Shown: piece after piece, positions 8,279 to 17,867 of the stretch
Position numbering within the stretch: the stretch's first letter is position 1
Layout: every line of letters begins with the position of its first letter
Origin: Pseudomonas endophytica
GTDB lineage: Bacteria; Pseudomonadota; Gammaproteobacteria; Pseudomonadales; Pseudomonadaceae
NCBI RefSeq assembly: GCF_001411475.1
Contig: NZ_LLWH01000198.1
Span: forward strand, 1 to 64,000
Length of the DNA: 64,000 nucleotides
Direction: 5' to 3'
Notes under the pieces: generated by a model
What the model saw: the letters and a program-made list of their open reading frames with translations, nothing else
Databases searched by the model: none
Told to the model about the DNA's origin: nothing
Program-made: the position numbers and the translations under genes

Positions 8279-8806
8279 ATGAAAAATACCGTGCTGCGTT
8301 TCAACGACTTGCTGTACAGGGTCTGTATCGGGATCGCCGGGTTATCGGTGCTGACGATGGCCCTGATTATTCCTTGGGGCGTCTTCGCCCGCTATGTGCT
8401 GGGCACAGGCTCAAGCTGGCCGGAACCCACTGCCATTTTGCTGATGGTGGTGTTTACCTTTTTTGGCGCGGCCGCCAGTTATCGCGCCGGAGCCCACATG
8501 GCTGTCGCGATGGCGGTTGAACGCATGCCAGCTAATGTGCGCAAACACGCCGCTTTGCTGGTGCAAATCCTGATGGTCATCGTCTGCCTGTTTATGACCG
8601 TCAAGGGCTTCAAACTCTGCGCAACGACCTGGAATCAGTTTCTAGGGGAAATGCCTTCGCTGCGGGTCGGGATTTCGTACTTACCCATTCCTATCGGCGG
8701 CCTCATCACCCTGATCTTCGTCCTGGAAAAGCTCTTTCTAGGGGACCAAAGCCACCGCCGTGTTGTGCGGTTCGACATCGTAGAAGCCAGCGAAGAGGCC
8801 GTATAA
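8279..8806 (+). CDS. dctQ: TRAP transporter small permease (DctQ type)
   Basis: Encodes 175 residues from the ATG at 8279; two upstream GTG codons extend the frame but lie in the GGTGAG ribosome site. Four predicted membrane helices (about 15-38, 52-72, 92-112, 135-155) and the family motif WPEPTAILLMVVFTFFGAAASYRAG are visible. It forms the permease with DctM and links to the binding protein. Its TAA is immediately followed by the dctM ATG, indicating translational coupling. Confidence 0.9.
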   Translation: MKNTVLRFNDLLYRVCIGIAGLSVLTMALIIPWGVFARYVLGTGSSWPEPTAILLMVVFTFFGAAASYRAGAHMAVAMAVERMPANVRKHAALLVQILMVIVCLFMTVKGFKLCATTWNQFLGEMPSLRVGISYLPIPIGGLITLIFVLEKLFLGDQSHRRVVRFDIVEASEEAV

Positions 8807-10087
8807 ATGGACGCTTTGGTACTGCTGGGCAGCTTTGTTGCCCTGATCCTCATCGGTATGCCGGTGGCCTACGCCCTCGGCCTATCAGCTTTGATCGGCG
8901 CCTGGTGGATTGATATTCCGTTGGACGCGCTGATGATCCAAGTGGCCGGAGGCGTGAACAAATTCTCGCTGTTGGCGATCCCCTTCTTCGTCCTAGCCGG
9001 CGCGATCATGGCCGAGGGCGGCATGTCACGCAGGCTGGTGGCGTTTGCCGGGGTGCTGGTAGGCTTTGTGCGTGGCGGTCTGTCGTTGGTGAACATCGTG
9101 GCCTCGACGTTCTTCGGCGCCATATCGGGTTCGTCGGTGGCCGATACGGCCTCTGTCGGTTCGGTGCTGATTCCAGAAATGGAACGCGCAGGCTACCCAC
9201 GTGAGTTCTCGACAGCGGTGACTGTCAGCGGTTCGGTACAGGCGCTGTTAACCCCGCCAAGCCACAACTCGGTGCTCTACTCACTGGCTGCGGGCGGCTC
9301 GGTCTCTATTGCTTCGCTGTTTATCGCCGGGATTATGCCAGGGTTGTTACTTAGCGCAGTCCTGATGGGCATGTGCATGATCTTTGCCCGCAAGCGCAAC
9401 TACCCAAAGGGCGAAGTGATCCCACTGAAAAAGGCGCTGAAAATCGCCGGTGACGCGCTGTGGGGCTTGATGGCTATGGTCATCATCCTGGGCGGTATTT
9501 TGTCGGGTGTTTTCACCGCCACAGAATCCGCAGCGATTGCCGTTCTGTGGTCGTTCTTCGTCACCATGTTCATCTACCGCGACTATAAATGGCGCGACCT
9601 GCCCAAACTGATGCACCGGGCGGTGCGTACTATTTCCATCGTGATGATTCTGATCGGCTTTGCCGCCAGCTTCGGTTACATCCTGACGCTGATGGAAATT
9701 CCGATGAAAATCACTACCGCGTTCCTGACGTTGTCAGATAACCGTTACGTGATTCTGATGTGCATCAATGCAATGTTGCTGCTGTTGGGCACGGTGATGG
9801 ACATGGCGCCGCTGATTCTGATCCTGACTCCGATTCTGCTGCCGGTCATCACCGGTATCGGCGTCGACCCCGTGCACTTCGGCATGATCATGCTGGTTAA
9901 CTTGGGGATCGGATTGATTACGCCGCCGGTCGGTGCGGTACTGTTTGTCGGCGCTGCGGTGGGCAAAGTGACCATCGAAAACACCGTTAAAGCCTTGCTG
10001 CCGTTCTACGTTGCACTGTTCTGCGTATTGATGCTGGTGACCTACGTTCCAGCGATCTCACTGTGGCTACCAAGCGTCGTGTTGTAA
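8807..10087 (+). CDS. dctM: TRAP transporter large permease (DctM type)
   Basis: A 426-residue inner-membrane Na+-coupled symporter subunit with about 12 helices. Family motifs include GMPVAYALGLSALIG, LLAIPFFVLAGAIMAEGGMSRRLVAFA, FGAISGSSVADTASVGSVLIPEM with the Na+-site Ser/Thr cluster, and ITPPVGAVLFVGAAVGKV. It starts directly at the dctQ stop. It is the last gene of the hexuronate operon; the hairpin at 10103-10143 follows. Confidence 0.94.
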   Translation: MDALVLLGSFVALILIGMPVAYALGLSALIGAWWIDIPLDALMIQVAGGVNKFSLLAIPFFVLAGAIMAEGGMSRRLVAFAGVLVGFVRGGLSLVNIVASTFFGAISGSSVADTASVGSVLIPEMERAGYPREFSTAVTVSGSVQALLTPPSHNSVLYSLAAGGSVSIASLFIAGIMPGLLLSAVLMGMCMIFARKRNYPKGEVIPLKKALKIAGDALWGLMAMVIILGGILSGVFTATESAAIAVLWSFFVTMFIYRDYKWRDLPKLMHRAVRTISIVMILIGFAASFGYILTLMEIPMKITTAFLTLSDNRYVILMCINAMLLLLGTVMDMAPLILILTPILLPVITGIGVDPVHFGMIMLVNLGIGLITPPVGAVLFVGAAVGKVTIENTVKALLPFYVALFCVLMLVTYVPAISLWLPSVVL

Positions 10088-10102
10088 CCCCTAGCCCTGT
10101 AA

Positions 10103-10143
10103 CGAACTTGCTCGCGGTCTTTAAAAGATCGCGAGCAAGTTCG
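10103..10143. repeat. Perfect 14-bp inverted repeat (REP-like) after dctM
   Basis: CGAACTTGCTCGCG at 10103-10116 pairs with 10130-10143. GCGAGCAAG is a common Pseudomonas REP core and recurs near 36340. It may stabilise or end the TRAP transcript, but no T-run follows. Confidence 0.7.
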
Positions 10144-10186
10144 CATCTACAGCGTGCATTTATCCAGCCAAGGAGGCTGGTTGCTT

Positions 10187-11104
10187 ATGTCAGCTCCTGC
10201 TCTGTTTCCCCGTCATATTGCGGTATTGATTCTGGTGCTGTTGGCCTGTGCATTCGCCGGTAATCACATCGCCGCGCGTATTGCCTTCGATCACGACACA
10301 GGGCTGTTGCTGGCGATTCTGTGCCGCGCTGGCGTTACGCTGATCGTGCTCACCGGTTTGGTGCTATGGCAACGTGAACGGCCTCGGCTAACCGCTGCCA
10401 ATTGGCGCTGGCAGTTACTGCTGGGGCTGCTGATTGCGGCACAAAGCTTCTTTTTGTACTCAGCAGTGGCACGGATTCCGGTGGCGTTGGCGTTGCTGAT
10501 CGGCAATATGGCGCCGATTCTGCTGGTGTTACTGACATGGGCCTTGGGCGGCTCGCGCCCCACCCGGCGCGCCTCATTGTTGATGGGCCTGATCATGTGC
10601 GGCCTGGTGTTTGCCTTGGACGTGCCCGAGCGTCTGTCAAACCAAGGCAGCACTGAAGCGCAATGGCTGGAGGGCATTCTGTTTGGTTTTGGTGCTGCCT
10701 CCGTGTTTGCCTGTGCCCTATGGATCACCGATCACAAGCTGTCGAGCCTGCGCGGCACGGTGCGTAGCATGCTGACGATGCTGATTGTGTTCAGCGCCGC
10801 CACGTTGGCCGGAGTTAGCGGTGTGCTGCCAGGTGGGCTGTCGCTCCCCAGTTCGTCTACCGGCTGGACCGCCCTCGCCTGTCTGGTCACGCTGTATGGG
10901 TTCGGATTCTGCTTACTGTTTATCTGCATGACGCGCTTAAACATGGCTCAAAACGCACCGGTCATGAACGTCGAACCCGTGGCGAGTCTACTGTTTGGCT
11001 GGCTGATTCTGGATCAAGTCCTCAGCAATGGTCAGGTGATCGGCGGGTTGATTGTGGTGGCCGGTATCGTGATGCTGGCCTTGCAGAAGGCGGCGTTTAG
11101 ATAG
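10187..11104 (+). CDS. EamA/DMT-family transporter
   Basis: Encodes 305 residues from the ATG at 10187, chosen because AAGGAGG sits 10 nt upstream; the frame is open to 10154. Ten hydrophobic segments in two homologous five-helix halves are typical of the drug/metabolite transporter superfamily. Half one has LACAFAGNHIAARIAFD and YSAVARIPVALALLIGNMAPILLVLLTW; half two has MTRLNMAQNAPVMNVEPVASLLFGWLILDQ. Substrates of such proteins are usually amino acids or metabolites exported from the cell and cannot be told here. It stands alone between the dctM hairpin and the terminator at 11146. Confidence 0.88.
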   Translation: MSAPALFPRHIAVLILVLLACAFAGNHIAARIAFDHDTGLLLAILCRAGVTLIVLTGLVLWQRERPRLTAANWRWQLLLGLLIAAQSFFLYSAVARIPVALALLIGNMAPILLVLLTWALGGSRPTRRASLLMGLIMCGLVFALDVPERLSNQGSTEAQWLEGILFGFGAASVFACALWITDHKLSSLRGTVRSMLTMLIVFSAATLAGVSGVLPGGLSLPSSSTGWTALACLVTLYGFGFCLLFICMTRLNMAQNAPVMNVEPVASLLFGWLILDQVLSNGQVIGGLIVVAGIVMLALQKAAFR

Positions 11105-11145
11105 GCCACCAGCGGCCAAGCGTGGTTTCTTAGATCCAGATCAAT

Positions 11146-11183
11146 AGGCGCGAAGGTAGATTCGACTACCCTCGCGCCTTTTT
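11146..11183 (+). terminator. Rho-independent terminator just upstream of trhP
   Basis: A 14-bp stem with one mismatch (11146-11159 with 11166-11179) followed by T5. It ends the EamA transcript, yet its T-run lies only 15 nt before the trhP ATG. Confidence 0.8.
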
Positions 11184-11198
11184 GTGAAAGACTCGACT

Positions 11199-12539
11199 AT
11201 GCGCTTTGCTCCGCCCGAACTCCTTGCCCCTGCTGGCACCCTGAAGAACATGCGGTATGCCTTCGCCTATGGCGCCGATGCGGTCTATGCAGGCCAGCCG
11301 CGCTATAGCTTGCGGGTGCGCAATAACGAGTTTGACCACGACAATCTGGCCATTGGTATCCGCGAAGCTCAAGCCCAGGGCAAACGCTTTTACGTGGTGG
11401 TCAACATCGCCCCGCACAACGCCAAGTTGCGCACCTTTCTTAAAGATTTAGAGCCGGTGATAGCAATGGGCCCAGACGCACTGATCATGTCTGACCCAGG
11501 GTTGATCATGTTGGTGCGCGAGCATTTCGCGCACATGCCTATTCATTTGTCGGTACAGGCCAATACGGTTAATTGGGCCAGCGTAAAGTTTTGGCGCCAG
11601 CAGGGCTTGAGCCGAATCATCTTGTCCCGCGAACTGTCGCTTGAAGAAATAGAAGAAATTCGTCAACAAGTGCCTGACATGGAACTTGAGATTTTCGTCC
11701 ATGGCGCGCTGTGTATGGCTTACTCCGGCCGCTGCCTGTTGTCGGGCTATATGAACAAACGTGATGCCAACCAAGGCAGTTGTACCAACGCTTGCCGTTG
11801 GAAGTACGAGGCCAAACCCGCCATTGAAAACGAATTAGGTAACGTGGTGAAGGTCGTTGAGCCCACGCTCGGCCTAGGCGCACCAACAAATCAGGTGTTC
11901 GTGTTGCACGAAAGCAATCGCCCAGCTGAGCCGATGGCGGCGTTCGAGGATGAGCATGGCACCTACATCATGAACTCCAAAGACCTACGAGCCGTGCAAC
12001 ACGTCGAGCGTCTGACGGAAATGGGTGTTCACTCACTCAAGATTGAAGGCCGCACCAAGTCGCACTTTTATTGCGCGCGAGCCACGCAGGTCTACCGTAA
12101 GGCGATTGATGACGCCGTTGCGGGCCGTGAATTCGATCGCAATCTGATGAACGATCTGGAGTCACTGGCGCAACGCGGATATACCGAAGGTTTTCTACGT
12201 CGGCATGTGCATGACGAATACCAGAATTATGTGTACGGCAGCTCACTGTCACATCGCCAGCAGTTTGTCGGCGAATTGACTGGGGAACGCCGAAAAGGGC
12301 TGGCTGAGGTCATCGTCAAAAATCGGTTTGCCTTGGGCGATCACTTAGAGTTAATGACTCCACAGGGCAATTACCACTTCGATCTGGACCAACTGCATAA
12401 CACCACCGGCTTACCGATCGAAGTCGCACCGGGTGATGGCCACACTGTTTACTTGCCTATCCCCGAGCAAGTGGATTTGCACTATGCGCTGTTGATGCGC
12501 GATTTGACCGTGAGCGAAACGCTAGAAAGGTCAGCCTGA
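11199..12539 (+). CDS. trhP: tRNA uridine 5-hydroxylation protein TrhP (YegQ, peptidase U32 family)
   Basis: With TrhO-independent chemistry, TrhP/YegQ installs 5-hydroxyuridine at wobble position 34 of tRNAs, using prephenate-derived input. The ATG at 11199 gives 446 residues; a GTG five codons earlier is possible but lies in the terminator tail. The start MRFAPPELLAPAGTLKNMR and YGADAVYAGQPRYSLRVRNN are nearly diagnostic. The U32 signature around residues 165-210 reads LEIFVHGALCMAYSGRC, then LLSGYMNKRDANQGSC and TNACRWKYE, with cysteines that in the family hold an iron-sulfur cluster. A C-terminal U32 domain (PEVAPGDG-like segment) is present. No strong Shine-Dalgarno sequence is visible. 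Confidence 0.92.
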   Translation: MRFAPPELLAPAGTLKNMRYAFAYGADAVYAGQPRYSLRVRNNEFDHDNLAIGIREAQAQGKRFYVVVNIAPHNAKLRTFLKDLEPVIAMGPDALIMSDPGLIMLVREHFAHMPIHLSVQANTVNWASVKFWRQQGLSRIILSRELSLEEIEEIRQQVPDMELEIFVHGALCMAYSGRCLLSGYMNKRDANQGSCTNACRWKYEAKPAIENELGNVVKVVEPTLGLGAPTNQVFVLHESNRPAEPMAAFEDEHGTYIMNSKDLRAVQHVERLTEMGVHSLKIEGRTKSHFYCARATQVYRKAIDDAVAGREFDRNLMNDLESLAQRGYTEGFLRRHVHDEYQNYVYGSSLSHRQQFVGELTGERRKGLAEVIVKNRFALGDHLELMTPQGNYHFDLDQLHNTTGLPIEVAPGDGHTVYLPIPEQVDLHYALLMRDLTVSETLERSA

Positions 12540-12597
12540 AGATCTGGAACCAACCACAGCCACTGTGTTCTCGGCCCATTCTAACGTTCAGATGAGC

Positions 12598-12657
12598 TGT
12601 AGGAGCTGCCGCAGGCTGCTAGCTTTGCTTTAACGATCAAAAGATCGCAGCCTGCGG
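12598..12657. repeat. REP element pair abutting the dienelactone hydrolase stop
   Basis: A full left copy (TGTAGGAGCTGCCGCAGGCTGC) and a shortened right arm (GCAGCCTGCGG, 12647-12657), separated by a 27-nt loop; the right arm ends 5 bp from the next stop codon. Confidence 0.8.
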
Positions 12658-12662
12658 ATTAT

Positions 12663-13391
12663 TCAGCCCTTGAACACTTCATCCAACAAGTTGTGCATGG
12701 CGGTGAAGGCACGGCTGGCGGTTTTGGCGTCATACATCGTTTTGCCGGGTACGTTAGCGTGTACGTCGGTAAAGGAATGCACGGCACCGCCGTAGCTGGT
12801 CAATTGCCAGTCCACACCGGCCGCGCTCATCTCAGCCTCAAACGCTGGTAATTGCTCATGCGGTACCATCGGGTCAGCCGCACCGTGCAGCACTAGTACC
12901 GAACCGCTGATGTTCTTAGCGTCTGCCGGATTAGGCGTGTCTAACGTGCCATGGAACGATATCGCGGCGTTAAGGTAGACGCCACTGCGCGCCAGTTCCA
13001 GTGAACAGCACCCGCCGAAGCAGAAACCAAAGGTCGCCAACTTACTGCTGTCGACCACCGCGAGGTTTTGCTTTTTAAGCTCGTCATAGGCCGCCAACAT
13101 GCGTTTGCGCAGCAATTGCCGGTCATTTTTGAGCGGCATCATCGCGGCACCCGCATCGTCGCCATTGGCTGGGCGAATACCTTGACCATACAGATCAGCA
13201 ATCAATACCACATAGCCTTGCTCGGCCACGGACTTCGCAATCTCTTCTGCATCTGCGCTGATGCCCATCCAGTTAGGCGCCATCAGCAAACCCGGCAGCG
13301 AATCCTCGCGGCTAGGGTCAAAAGCTAGGCGGCTTTCGTAAGGTTGGCCATCGACGTGGTAGACCACTGAACTGACGGTAATGGATTTCAT
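12663..13391 (-). CDS. Dienelactone hydrolase family protein
   Basis: A 242-residue cytoplasmic alpha/beta hydrolase. The catalytic triad of the family is visible as Cys124 in GFCFGGCC, Asp173 in HGAADPMVP and His205 in YGGAVHSFTD. DLH members hydrolyse dienelactones or other small esters and lactones; no chloroaromatic pathway genes are nearby, so the true substrate is unknown. AGGAG lies 8 nt before the ATG. It follows htpG on the same strand but is separated from it by a strong terminator, so it probably has its own promoter. Confidence 0.9.
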   Translation of the reverse strand: MKSITVSSVVYHVDGQPYESRLAFDPSREDSLPGLLMAPNWMGISADAEEIAKSVAEQGYVVLIADLYGQGIRPANGDDAGAAMMPLKNDRQLLRKRMLAAYDELKKQNLAVVDSSKLATFGFCFGGCCSLELARSGVYLNAAISFHGTLDTPNPADAKNISGSVLVLHGAADPMVPHEQLPAFEAEMSAAGVDWQLTSYGGAVHSFTDVHANVPGKTMYDAKTASRAFTAMHNLLDEVFKG

Positions 13392-13412
13392 TAAAAACTC
13401 CTGAATTCAAAG

Positions 13413-13436
13413 CAAAAAAAACCCGCCGAAGCGGGT
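13413..13436 (-). terminator. Terminator of htpG
   Basis: ACCCGC/GCGGGT stem with a 4-nt loop, followed on the minus strand by T8. It lies 15 bp past the htpG stop. Confidence 0.88.
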
Positions 13437-13450
13437 TTTTTATAGACCTG

Positions 13451-15355
13451 TTACACGGACAACTCAACTAACAACTTATTTAGTCGACGAACATACGCCG
13501 CCGGATCTTTCAAGCTGTCACCCGCCGCCAAAGCAGCTTGGTCAAAGAGGATGTGCGAAAGCTCGTTGAACCGTTCTTCGCTCTGCTCTGCATCGAGTTT
13601 TTCAATCAGCGGGTGAGCTGGGTTGAATTCAAAGATCGGCTTGGAGTCCGGTACTTTCTGGCCGCTGGCCTCAAGGATCTGGCGCATTTGCAGGCCGAGG
13701 TCTTGCTCACCAATAGCCAGAATGGCTGGCGAGTCGGTCAGACGGTGCGATACACGCACTTCACTGACACTTTCCCCCAAAGTTGCCTTGATACGCTCAA
13801 CCAGACCTTCTTTTGCCTTAGCAACCTCTTCTGCGGCTTTTTTGTCCTCTTCGGAGTCCAAGTTGCCCAGATCAAGATCACCACGCGCCACGTCAACAAA
13901 GCTCTTGGTGTCGAACTCGGTCAGGTAGCTCATCAACCATTCGTCGATACGGTCGGTAAGCAACAGCACTTCAATGCCTTTCTTACGGAAGACTTCAAGG
14001 TGCGGGCTGTTTTTGACTTGTGCGTAGGTTTCACCAGACAGGTAGTAGATCTTGTCTTGGCCTTCTTTGGCACGGGCCAAGTACTCGGCCAGAGAAACAT
14101 TTTGCTCGCCGTCATCACCGTGGGTCGACGCAAAACGCAGCAGACCGGCGATTTTTTCTTTGTTGGCGAAATCTTCAGCCGGGCCTTCTTTCATGACCTG
14201 ACCGAAGTTTTTCCAGAAGCCCTGGTACTTCTCAGGCTCGTTCTTCGCCAGTTTTTCCAGCATGTCGAGCACACGCTTGGTCAGTGCTGACTTCATGGAG
14301 TCGATGATCGGGTCTTTCTGCAGGATTTCACGCGACACGTTCAGCGACAGATCGTTGGAGTCGACCACGCCTTTGATGAAACGCAGGTACAGCGGCAGGA
14401 AAGACTCAGCCTGATCCATCACGAAGACACGCTGCACGTACAGCTTCAGCCCTTTAGGCGCTTCACGCTGGTACAGGTCGAACGGCGCACGTGCTGGCAC
14501 ATAGAGCAGCGAGCTGTATTCGAGCTTGCCTTCAACCTTGTTATGGCTCCAGGCCAACGGGTTCTCGAAGTCGTGGGCAATGTGCTTATAGAACTCTTGA
14601 TACTCCTCATCGCTCACCTCAGTGCGCGAACGCGTCCACAAAGCGCTGGCGCGGTTGACGGTTTCCCACTCCAGCGCCGGAGCTTCTTCGCCTTCGGCTG
14701 GAGTCTGCTCTTTAGGCAGCTCTATCGGCAAAGCGATGTGGTCGGAGTATTTTTTGATGATGTTGCGCAGGCGCCAGCCATCGGCGAACTCTTCATCGCC
14801 AGACTTAAGGTGCAGAACAATCTTGGTGCCGCGAGACGCTTTTTCGATGTTCTCGACTTCAAACTCGCCTTCACCTTTTGAAGACCAGTGCACGCCTTCG
14901 CTAGCGGGTGTCCCAGCGCGGCGGCTGTACACGTCAACTTTGTCGGCGACGATAAAGGCCGAGTAGAAACCCACACCGAACTGGCCGATGAGGTTCGAAT
15001 CTTTCTTTTGATCGCCGGTCAGGTTTTTCATGAAGTCGGCAGTGCCGGACTTGGCGATCGTACCCAAGTGGGCAATCACGTCGTCACGGTTCATACCAAT
15101 ACCGTTGTCTTCGAGAGTAACGGTGTTAGCGTCCTTATCGAAGCTCACACGGATTTTAAGTTCGTCGCCGCCTTCCAGAAGCTCTGGTTTAGACAGCGCT
15201 TCAAAACGTAATTTATCGACAGCATCAGAAGCGTTCGAGATCAATTCGCGAAGGAAGATTTCCTTGTTGGAATACAGCGAATGGATCATGAGGTGCAACA
15301 GTTGCTTAACCTCGGTCTGGAAGCCCAGGGTTTCCTTTTGAGTTTCCACGCTCAT
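13451..15355 (-). CDS. htpG: Molecular chaperone HtpG (Hsp90)
   Basis: Encodes 634 residues from the ATG at 15355 (GGAG upstream), the standard pseudomonad length; the 14-codon N-terminal extension is not needed. N-terminal GHKL ATPase motifs are [26 protein letters not shown] and [12 protein letters not shown]. The middle domain carries YVQRVFVMD and [16 protein letters not shown] with the catalytic-loop arginine, and the C-terminal dimerisation domain is complete. It is an ATP-dependent homodimeric chaperone acting with DnaK. A sigma-32-like promoter lies about 70 bp upstream. Confidence 0.98.
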   Translation of the reverse strand: MSVETQKETLGFQTEVKQLLHLMIHSLYSNKEIFLRELISNASDAVDKLRFEALSKPELLEGGDELKIRVSFDKDANTVTLEDNGIGMNRDDVIAHLGTIAKSGTADFMKNLTGDQKKDSNLIGQFGVGFYSAFIVADKVDVYSRRAGTPASEGVHWSSKGEGEFEVENIEKASRGTKIVLHLKSGDEEFADGWRLRNIIKKYSDHIALPIELPKEQTPAEGEEAPALEWETVNRASALWTRSRTEVSDEEYQEFYKHIAHDFENPLAWSHNKVEGKLEYSSLLYVPARAPFDLYQREAPKGLKLYVQRVFVMDQAESFLPLYLRFIKGVVDSNDLSLNVSREILQKDPIIDSMKSALTKRVLDMLEKLAKNEPEKYQGFWKNFGQVMKEGPAEDFANKEKIAGLLRFASTHGDDGEQNVSLAEYLARAKEGQDKIYYLSGETYAQVKNSPHLEVFRKKGIEVLLLTDRIDEWLMSYLTEFDTKSFVDVARGDLDLGNLDSEEDKKAAEEVAKAKEGLVERIKATLGESVSEVRVSHRLTDSPAILAIGEQDLGLQMRQILEASGQKVPDSKPIFEFNPAHPLIEKLDAEQSEERFNELSHILFDQAALAAGDSLKDPAAYVRRLNKLLVELSV

Positions 15356-15421
15356 TGTTATCAAACTCCGATTAGATGGCATGTGCCACGCCCACATGGG
15401 TTAGCGGCTGGATGTGATGAA

Positions 15422-15449
15422 AGGTGGGGCCTGAACTTGAAATTTCAAG
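15422..15449 (-). promoter_or_regulatory. Sigma-32 heat-shock promoter of htpG
   Basis: On the minus strand CTTGAAA (15449-15443), a 13-nt spacer and CCCCACCT (15429-15422) match the RpoH consensus CTTGAAA...CCCATNT. Confidence 0.7.
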
Positions 15450-15576
15450 GCCTGACACTTTTTACCAATAGATTCTGCCCATGCGGCGCTATTTATATAT
15501 CTGCACACGCGTGGAACTTAAATGAATCGGGTCTGCTCAAACGCCACGTAGATTCACTCATAAGGAGAAACATCCC

Positions 15577-15831
15577 ATGCGTAATTCCGTTGCTGTTGCC
15601 TTGATGCTTGCTGCTTCCCTGGGCCTCGCTGCGTGCGATAAGAAATCTGAAGATAAAGCTCAGGACGCTAATCAGCATGCCGAACAAGCTCAAGAAAAAA
15701 TGTCTGAAGCGCAAGACAAGGTAAACGATGCTGCTAAAGAGAACGCCGAAGCGGCTAAAGCTCAGGCTGAATCGAACCAAGCCGCAGCTGAAGAAGCGGC
15801 TGAAGATGCTCCACAAGCTGAAAGCAAGTAA
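15577..15831 (+). CDS. Small alanine-rich coiled-coil lipoprotein
   Basis: An 84-residue protein with a lipoprotein signal (MRNSVAVALMLAASLGLAAC); LAAC is the lipobox, with Cys20 as the lipidated residue, and Asp21 follows, which in enterobacteria favours inner-membrane retention though pseudomonads differ. The mature part is Ala/Glu/Lys/Gln-rich with heptad-like spacing (QDANQHAEQAQEKMSEAQ, KENAEAAKAQAESNQ) and is probably a helical coiled coil. No enzymatic motif. AAGGAG sits 7 nt before the ATG. It stands alone between htpG, which is divergent, and the terminator at 15965. The function is unknown; an envelope-stress or stability role is only a guess. Confidence 0.85.
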   Translation: MRNSVAVALMLAASLGLAACDKKSEDKAQDANQHAEQAQEKMSEAQDKVNDAAKENAEAAKAQAESNQAAAEEAAEDAPQAESK

Positions 15832-15840
15832 TAGCGACTT

Positions 15841-15907
15841 TGTAGGCACCGGCTTGTCTCGTGATCTTTTGCACAGGCATAGGATCGCGGGCTAGCCCTC
15901 CCCTACA
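15841..15907. repeat. Degenerate REP-like inverted repeat
   Basis: Outer arms TGTAGG and CCCTACA with inner GGCTTG-like and GGGCTAGCC segments form an imperfect palindrome right after the lipoprotein stop. Confidence 0.5.
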
Positions 15908-15964
15908 GATAGCAGCATGGCGTCGATGGGTGCTGTGTTGAAAATGGCGTAACTCAATCGTTAC

Positions 15965-16011
15965 CCATAAAAAATGCCCTGCATCTAATAGATGCAGGGC
16001 ATTTTTTATGG
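15965..16011. terminator. Bidirectional terminator between lipoprotein and brnQ
   Basis: A perfect 23-bp palindrome around 15988. The GC core GCCCTGCATC is flanked by A6 on one side and T6 on the other, so it can stop both convergent transcripts. Confidence 0.93.
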
Positions 16012-16041
16012 ACGACCCGCGCGCTTTTACCGCGCAGCGCT

Positions 16042-17355
16042 TTACGCCACAGCGTGTCGCGGCTTGCCCAGCAGGCGATCAAAGACAAATGCACCCACCA
16101 ACACGACCAGCGAAGGCACCAGCCAAGCCAAGCCTTGCTCGCTGAATGGCATGTGAGTCAGCCAGTTCGGCAGGCCATCAGCCAGACCGGCGCCTTTAAG
16201 GGCGTCGACCATGCCAAAAATAAACGACATCAGCATGACCGGACCTACGATACGCGTCTGTCTGTTCCAGAAACCTTTGCAGAAGCTCAACGCCACCAGC
16301 ACGATGCACGGCGGGTAAATGGCGGTCAGCACCGGAATAGAGAACGCGATCAGCTTGGTCAGCCCCAAGTTAGATACCACCAGCGAGAACACAGCCAGCA
16401 TCACAACCAGTGTTTTGTAGGACAGTGGCAAGATCTTGCTGAAGTACTCTGCACACGCACAGGTCAGACCTACAGCCGTCACCAAGCACGCCAAGGCAAT
16501 CAATACCGCGAGAAAACCGCTGCCCAGCGAGCCAAAGGTGTGCTGAACATAGGCGTGCAACACCGCTGCACCGTTGGTCGCACCCGCCGCCACTTCATGG
16601 CTGCCTGAGCCCAAGCGGAACAGACTGATGTACACCAGCGCCAGACCGACACCGGCAATCAAACCGGCGATGATCGCGTAGCGGGTAATCAGTTTTGGCG
16701 ATTCGACGCCACGGGACCGAATCGCGTTGACGATCACGATGCCGAATACCAGTGCGCCCAAAGTATCCATGGTCAGATAACCATTGATGAACCCTTGAGA
16801 GAACGGTGAAGCGACGTACTCAGGCGTTGCTGTACCAATATCACCGGCAGGCAAGGCAAAGGCTGCGATGCCCAAAATGGCCAAGGCGATGATTTTGAGG
16901 GGCGCCAAGAAACGTCCTACGGTGTCCAACAAACGACCTGGATACAGCGAAACAAAGAACACCACCAAGAAGTACACCGCGCTGTACAAGAACAATGCGA
17001 GAGGGCTTTCACCGGTCAGGGGCGCGAGTCCTACTTCAAACGACACGGTTGCTGTACGCGGGGTAGCAAACAGTGGGCCCACGGCGAGGTAAGCCACGGC
17101 TGCCAGTAAACCACCAGCGAATTTACCAATAGGGCTGCTCAGCGCATCCATGCCGCCGCCGACTTTCGCCAACGCGACAACAGTGACAACCGGCAGGCCT
17201 ACAGCGGTAATTAGGAAACCCAGCGCGGCTATCCAGACGTTCGGCCCGGCTTGCAAACCAACGATCGGTGGGAAAATGATGTTGCCAGCCCCAACAAACA
17301 GGGCAAAAGTCATAAAGCCAAGTGCCAGGATGTCCTGGCCTTTCAACACTTTCAT
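16042..17355 (-). CDS. brnQ: Branched-chain amino acid:cation symporter BrnQ
   Basis: A 437-residue inner-membrane protein with about 12 helices of the LIVCS family, importing leucine, isoleucine and valine with Na+. The start [20 protein letters not shown] and [13 protein letters not shown] are characteristic, as are [24 protein letters not shown]-like [11 protein letters not shown] and the loop [17 protein letters not shown]. No clear Shine-Dalgarno sequence precedes the ATG. It is monocistronic, ended by the bidirectional terminator at 15965-16011. The approximately 510-bp region upstream is gene-free. Confidence 0.94.
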   Translation of the reverse strand: MKVLKGQDILALGFMTFALFVGAGNIIFPPIVGLQAGPNVWIAALGFLITAVGLPVVTVVALAKVGGGMDALSSPIGKFAGGLLAAVAYLAVGPLFATPRTATVSFEVGLAPLTGESPLALFLYSAVYFLVVFFVSLYPGRLLDTVGRFLAPLKIIALAILGIAAFALPAGDIGTATPEYVASPFSQGFINGYLTMDTLGALVFGIVIVNAIRSRGVESPKLITRYAIIAGLIAGVGLALVYISLFRLGSGSHEVAAGATNGAAVLHAYVQHTFGSLGSGFLAVLIALACLVTAVGLTCACAEYFSKILPLSYKTLVVMLAVFSLVVSNLGLTKLIAFSIPVLTAIYPPCIVLVALSFCKGFWNRQTRIVGPVMLMSFIFGMVDALKGAGLADGLPNWLTHMPFSEQGLAWLVPSLVVLVGAFVFDRLLGKPRHAVA

Positions 17356-17710
17356 TACGGAAATACCACACTAGCAAATCGGAATTTAGAGGGGAATTTC
17401 CCGTACGGATGTGGGAAATGCTGCCAGCCTGAGTAAGACCGACCCGTCTAGCGCGAGGCTTCCTTGTGGGACGCACACGCAGAAAAGCAGAATGGCGGCA
17501 AGGTTACCTATATTTTAAGAAGAGCGCACTGTCACAGGGCATCCTGTCCGATTAACAAACGCAGTTGTCGCATAAATGACATCGAAAATTGAACTGGTGT
17601 GCTTTTCCTAGCTATAGGTTCGTGATTTCCTACATGGAATAGAGACTGTAAGAGCGAGCTCGCTCCTGCAAGGGCTGGGCCCGGTTTCAAACTCAAGCGC
17701 GGCCGTTTGT
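17356..17710. other. Gene-free region upstream of brnQ
   Basis: No credible ORF. It should hold the brnQ promoter on the minus strand. A short REP-like palindrome (GAGCGAGCTCGCTC) lies near 17652-17665. Confidence 0.4.
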
Positions 17711-17783
17711 TGTAGGAGCTGCCGCAGGCTGCGATCTGTTGATCGTTAAAATCAAAAGATCGCAGCCTGCGGCAGCTCCTACA
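17711..17783. repeat. Perfect REP inverted pair (27-bp arms)
   Basis: Arms 17711-17737 and 17757-17783 are exact inverted copies, starting TGTAGGAGCTGCCGCAGGCT, around a 19-nt loop. This is the best-preserved copy of the family in the window and a good reference for the others. Confidence 0.93.
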
Positions 17784-17812
17784 GGGGGAGATTTGCTTTA
17801 CTCAGAAAGCAC

Positions 17813-17836
17813 AAAGGCCACCCGAAGGTGGCCTTT
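17813..17836 (-). terminator. Terminator-like hairpin after sucD
   Basis: AAAGGCCACC pairs with GGTGGCCTTT over a 4-nt loop, 32 bp beyond the sucD stop; the T-run is short. Confidence 0.7.
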
Positions 17837-17867
17837 GCCTGGTGTTGCTATCAGTTAAGCACGAGGC

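Noticed and set aside
13451-15397. Upstream 14-codon extension of HtpG
   Set aside because: The standard MSVETQKE start at 15355 has the ribosome site and family length.
17711-17783. Inverted repeat considered as a CRISPR or IS end
   Set aside because: It is a two-copy inverted REP pair with a short loop; no spacer array and no transposase gene.
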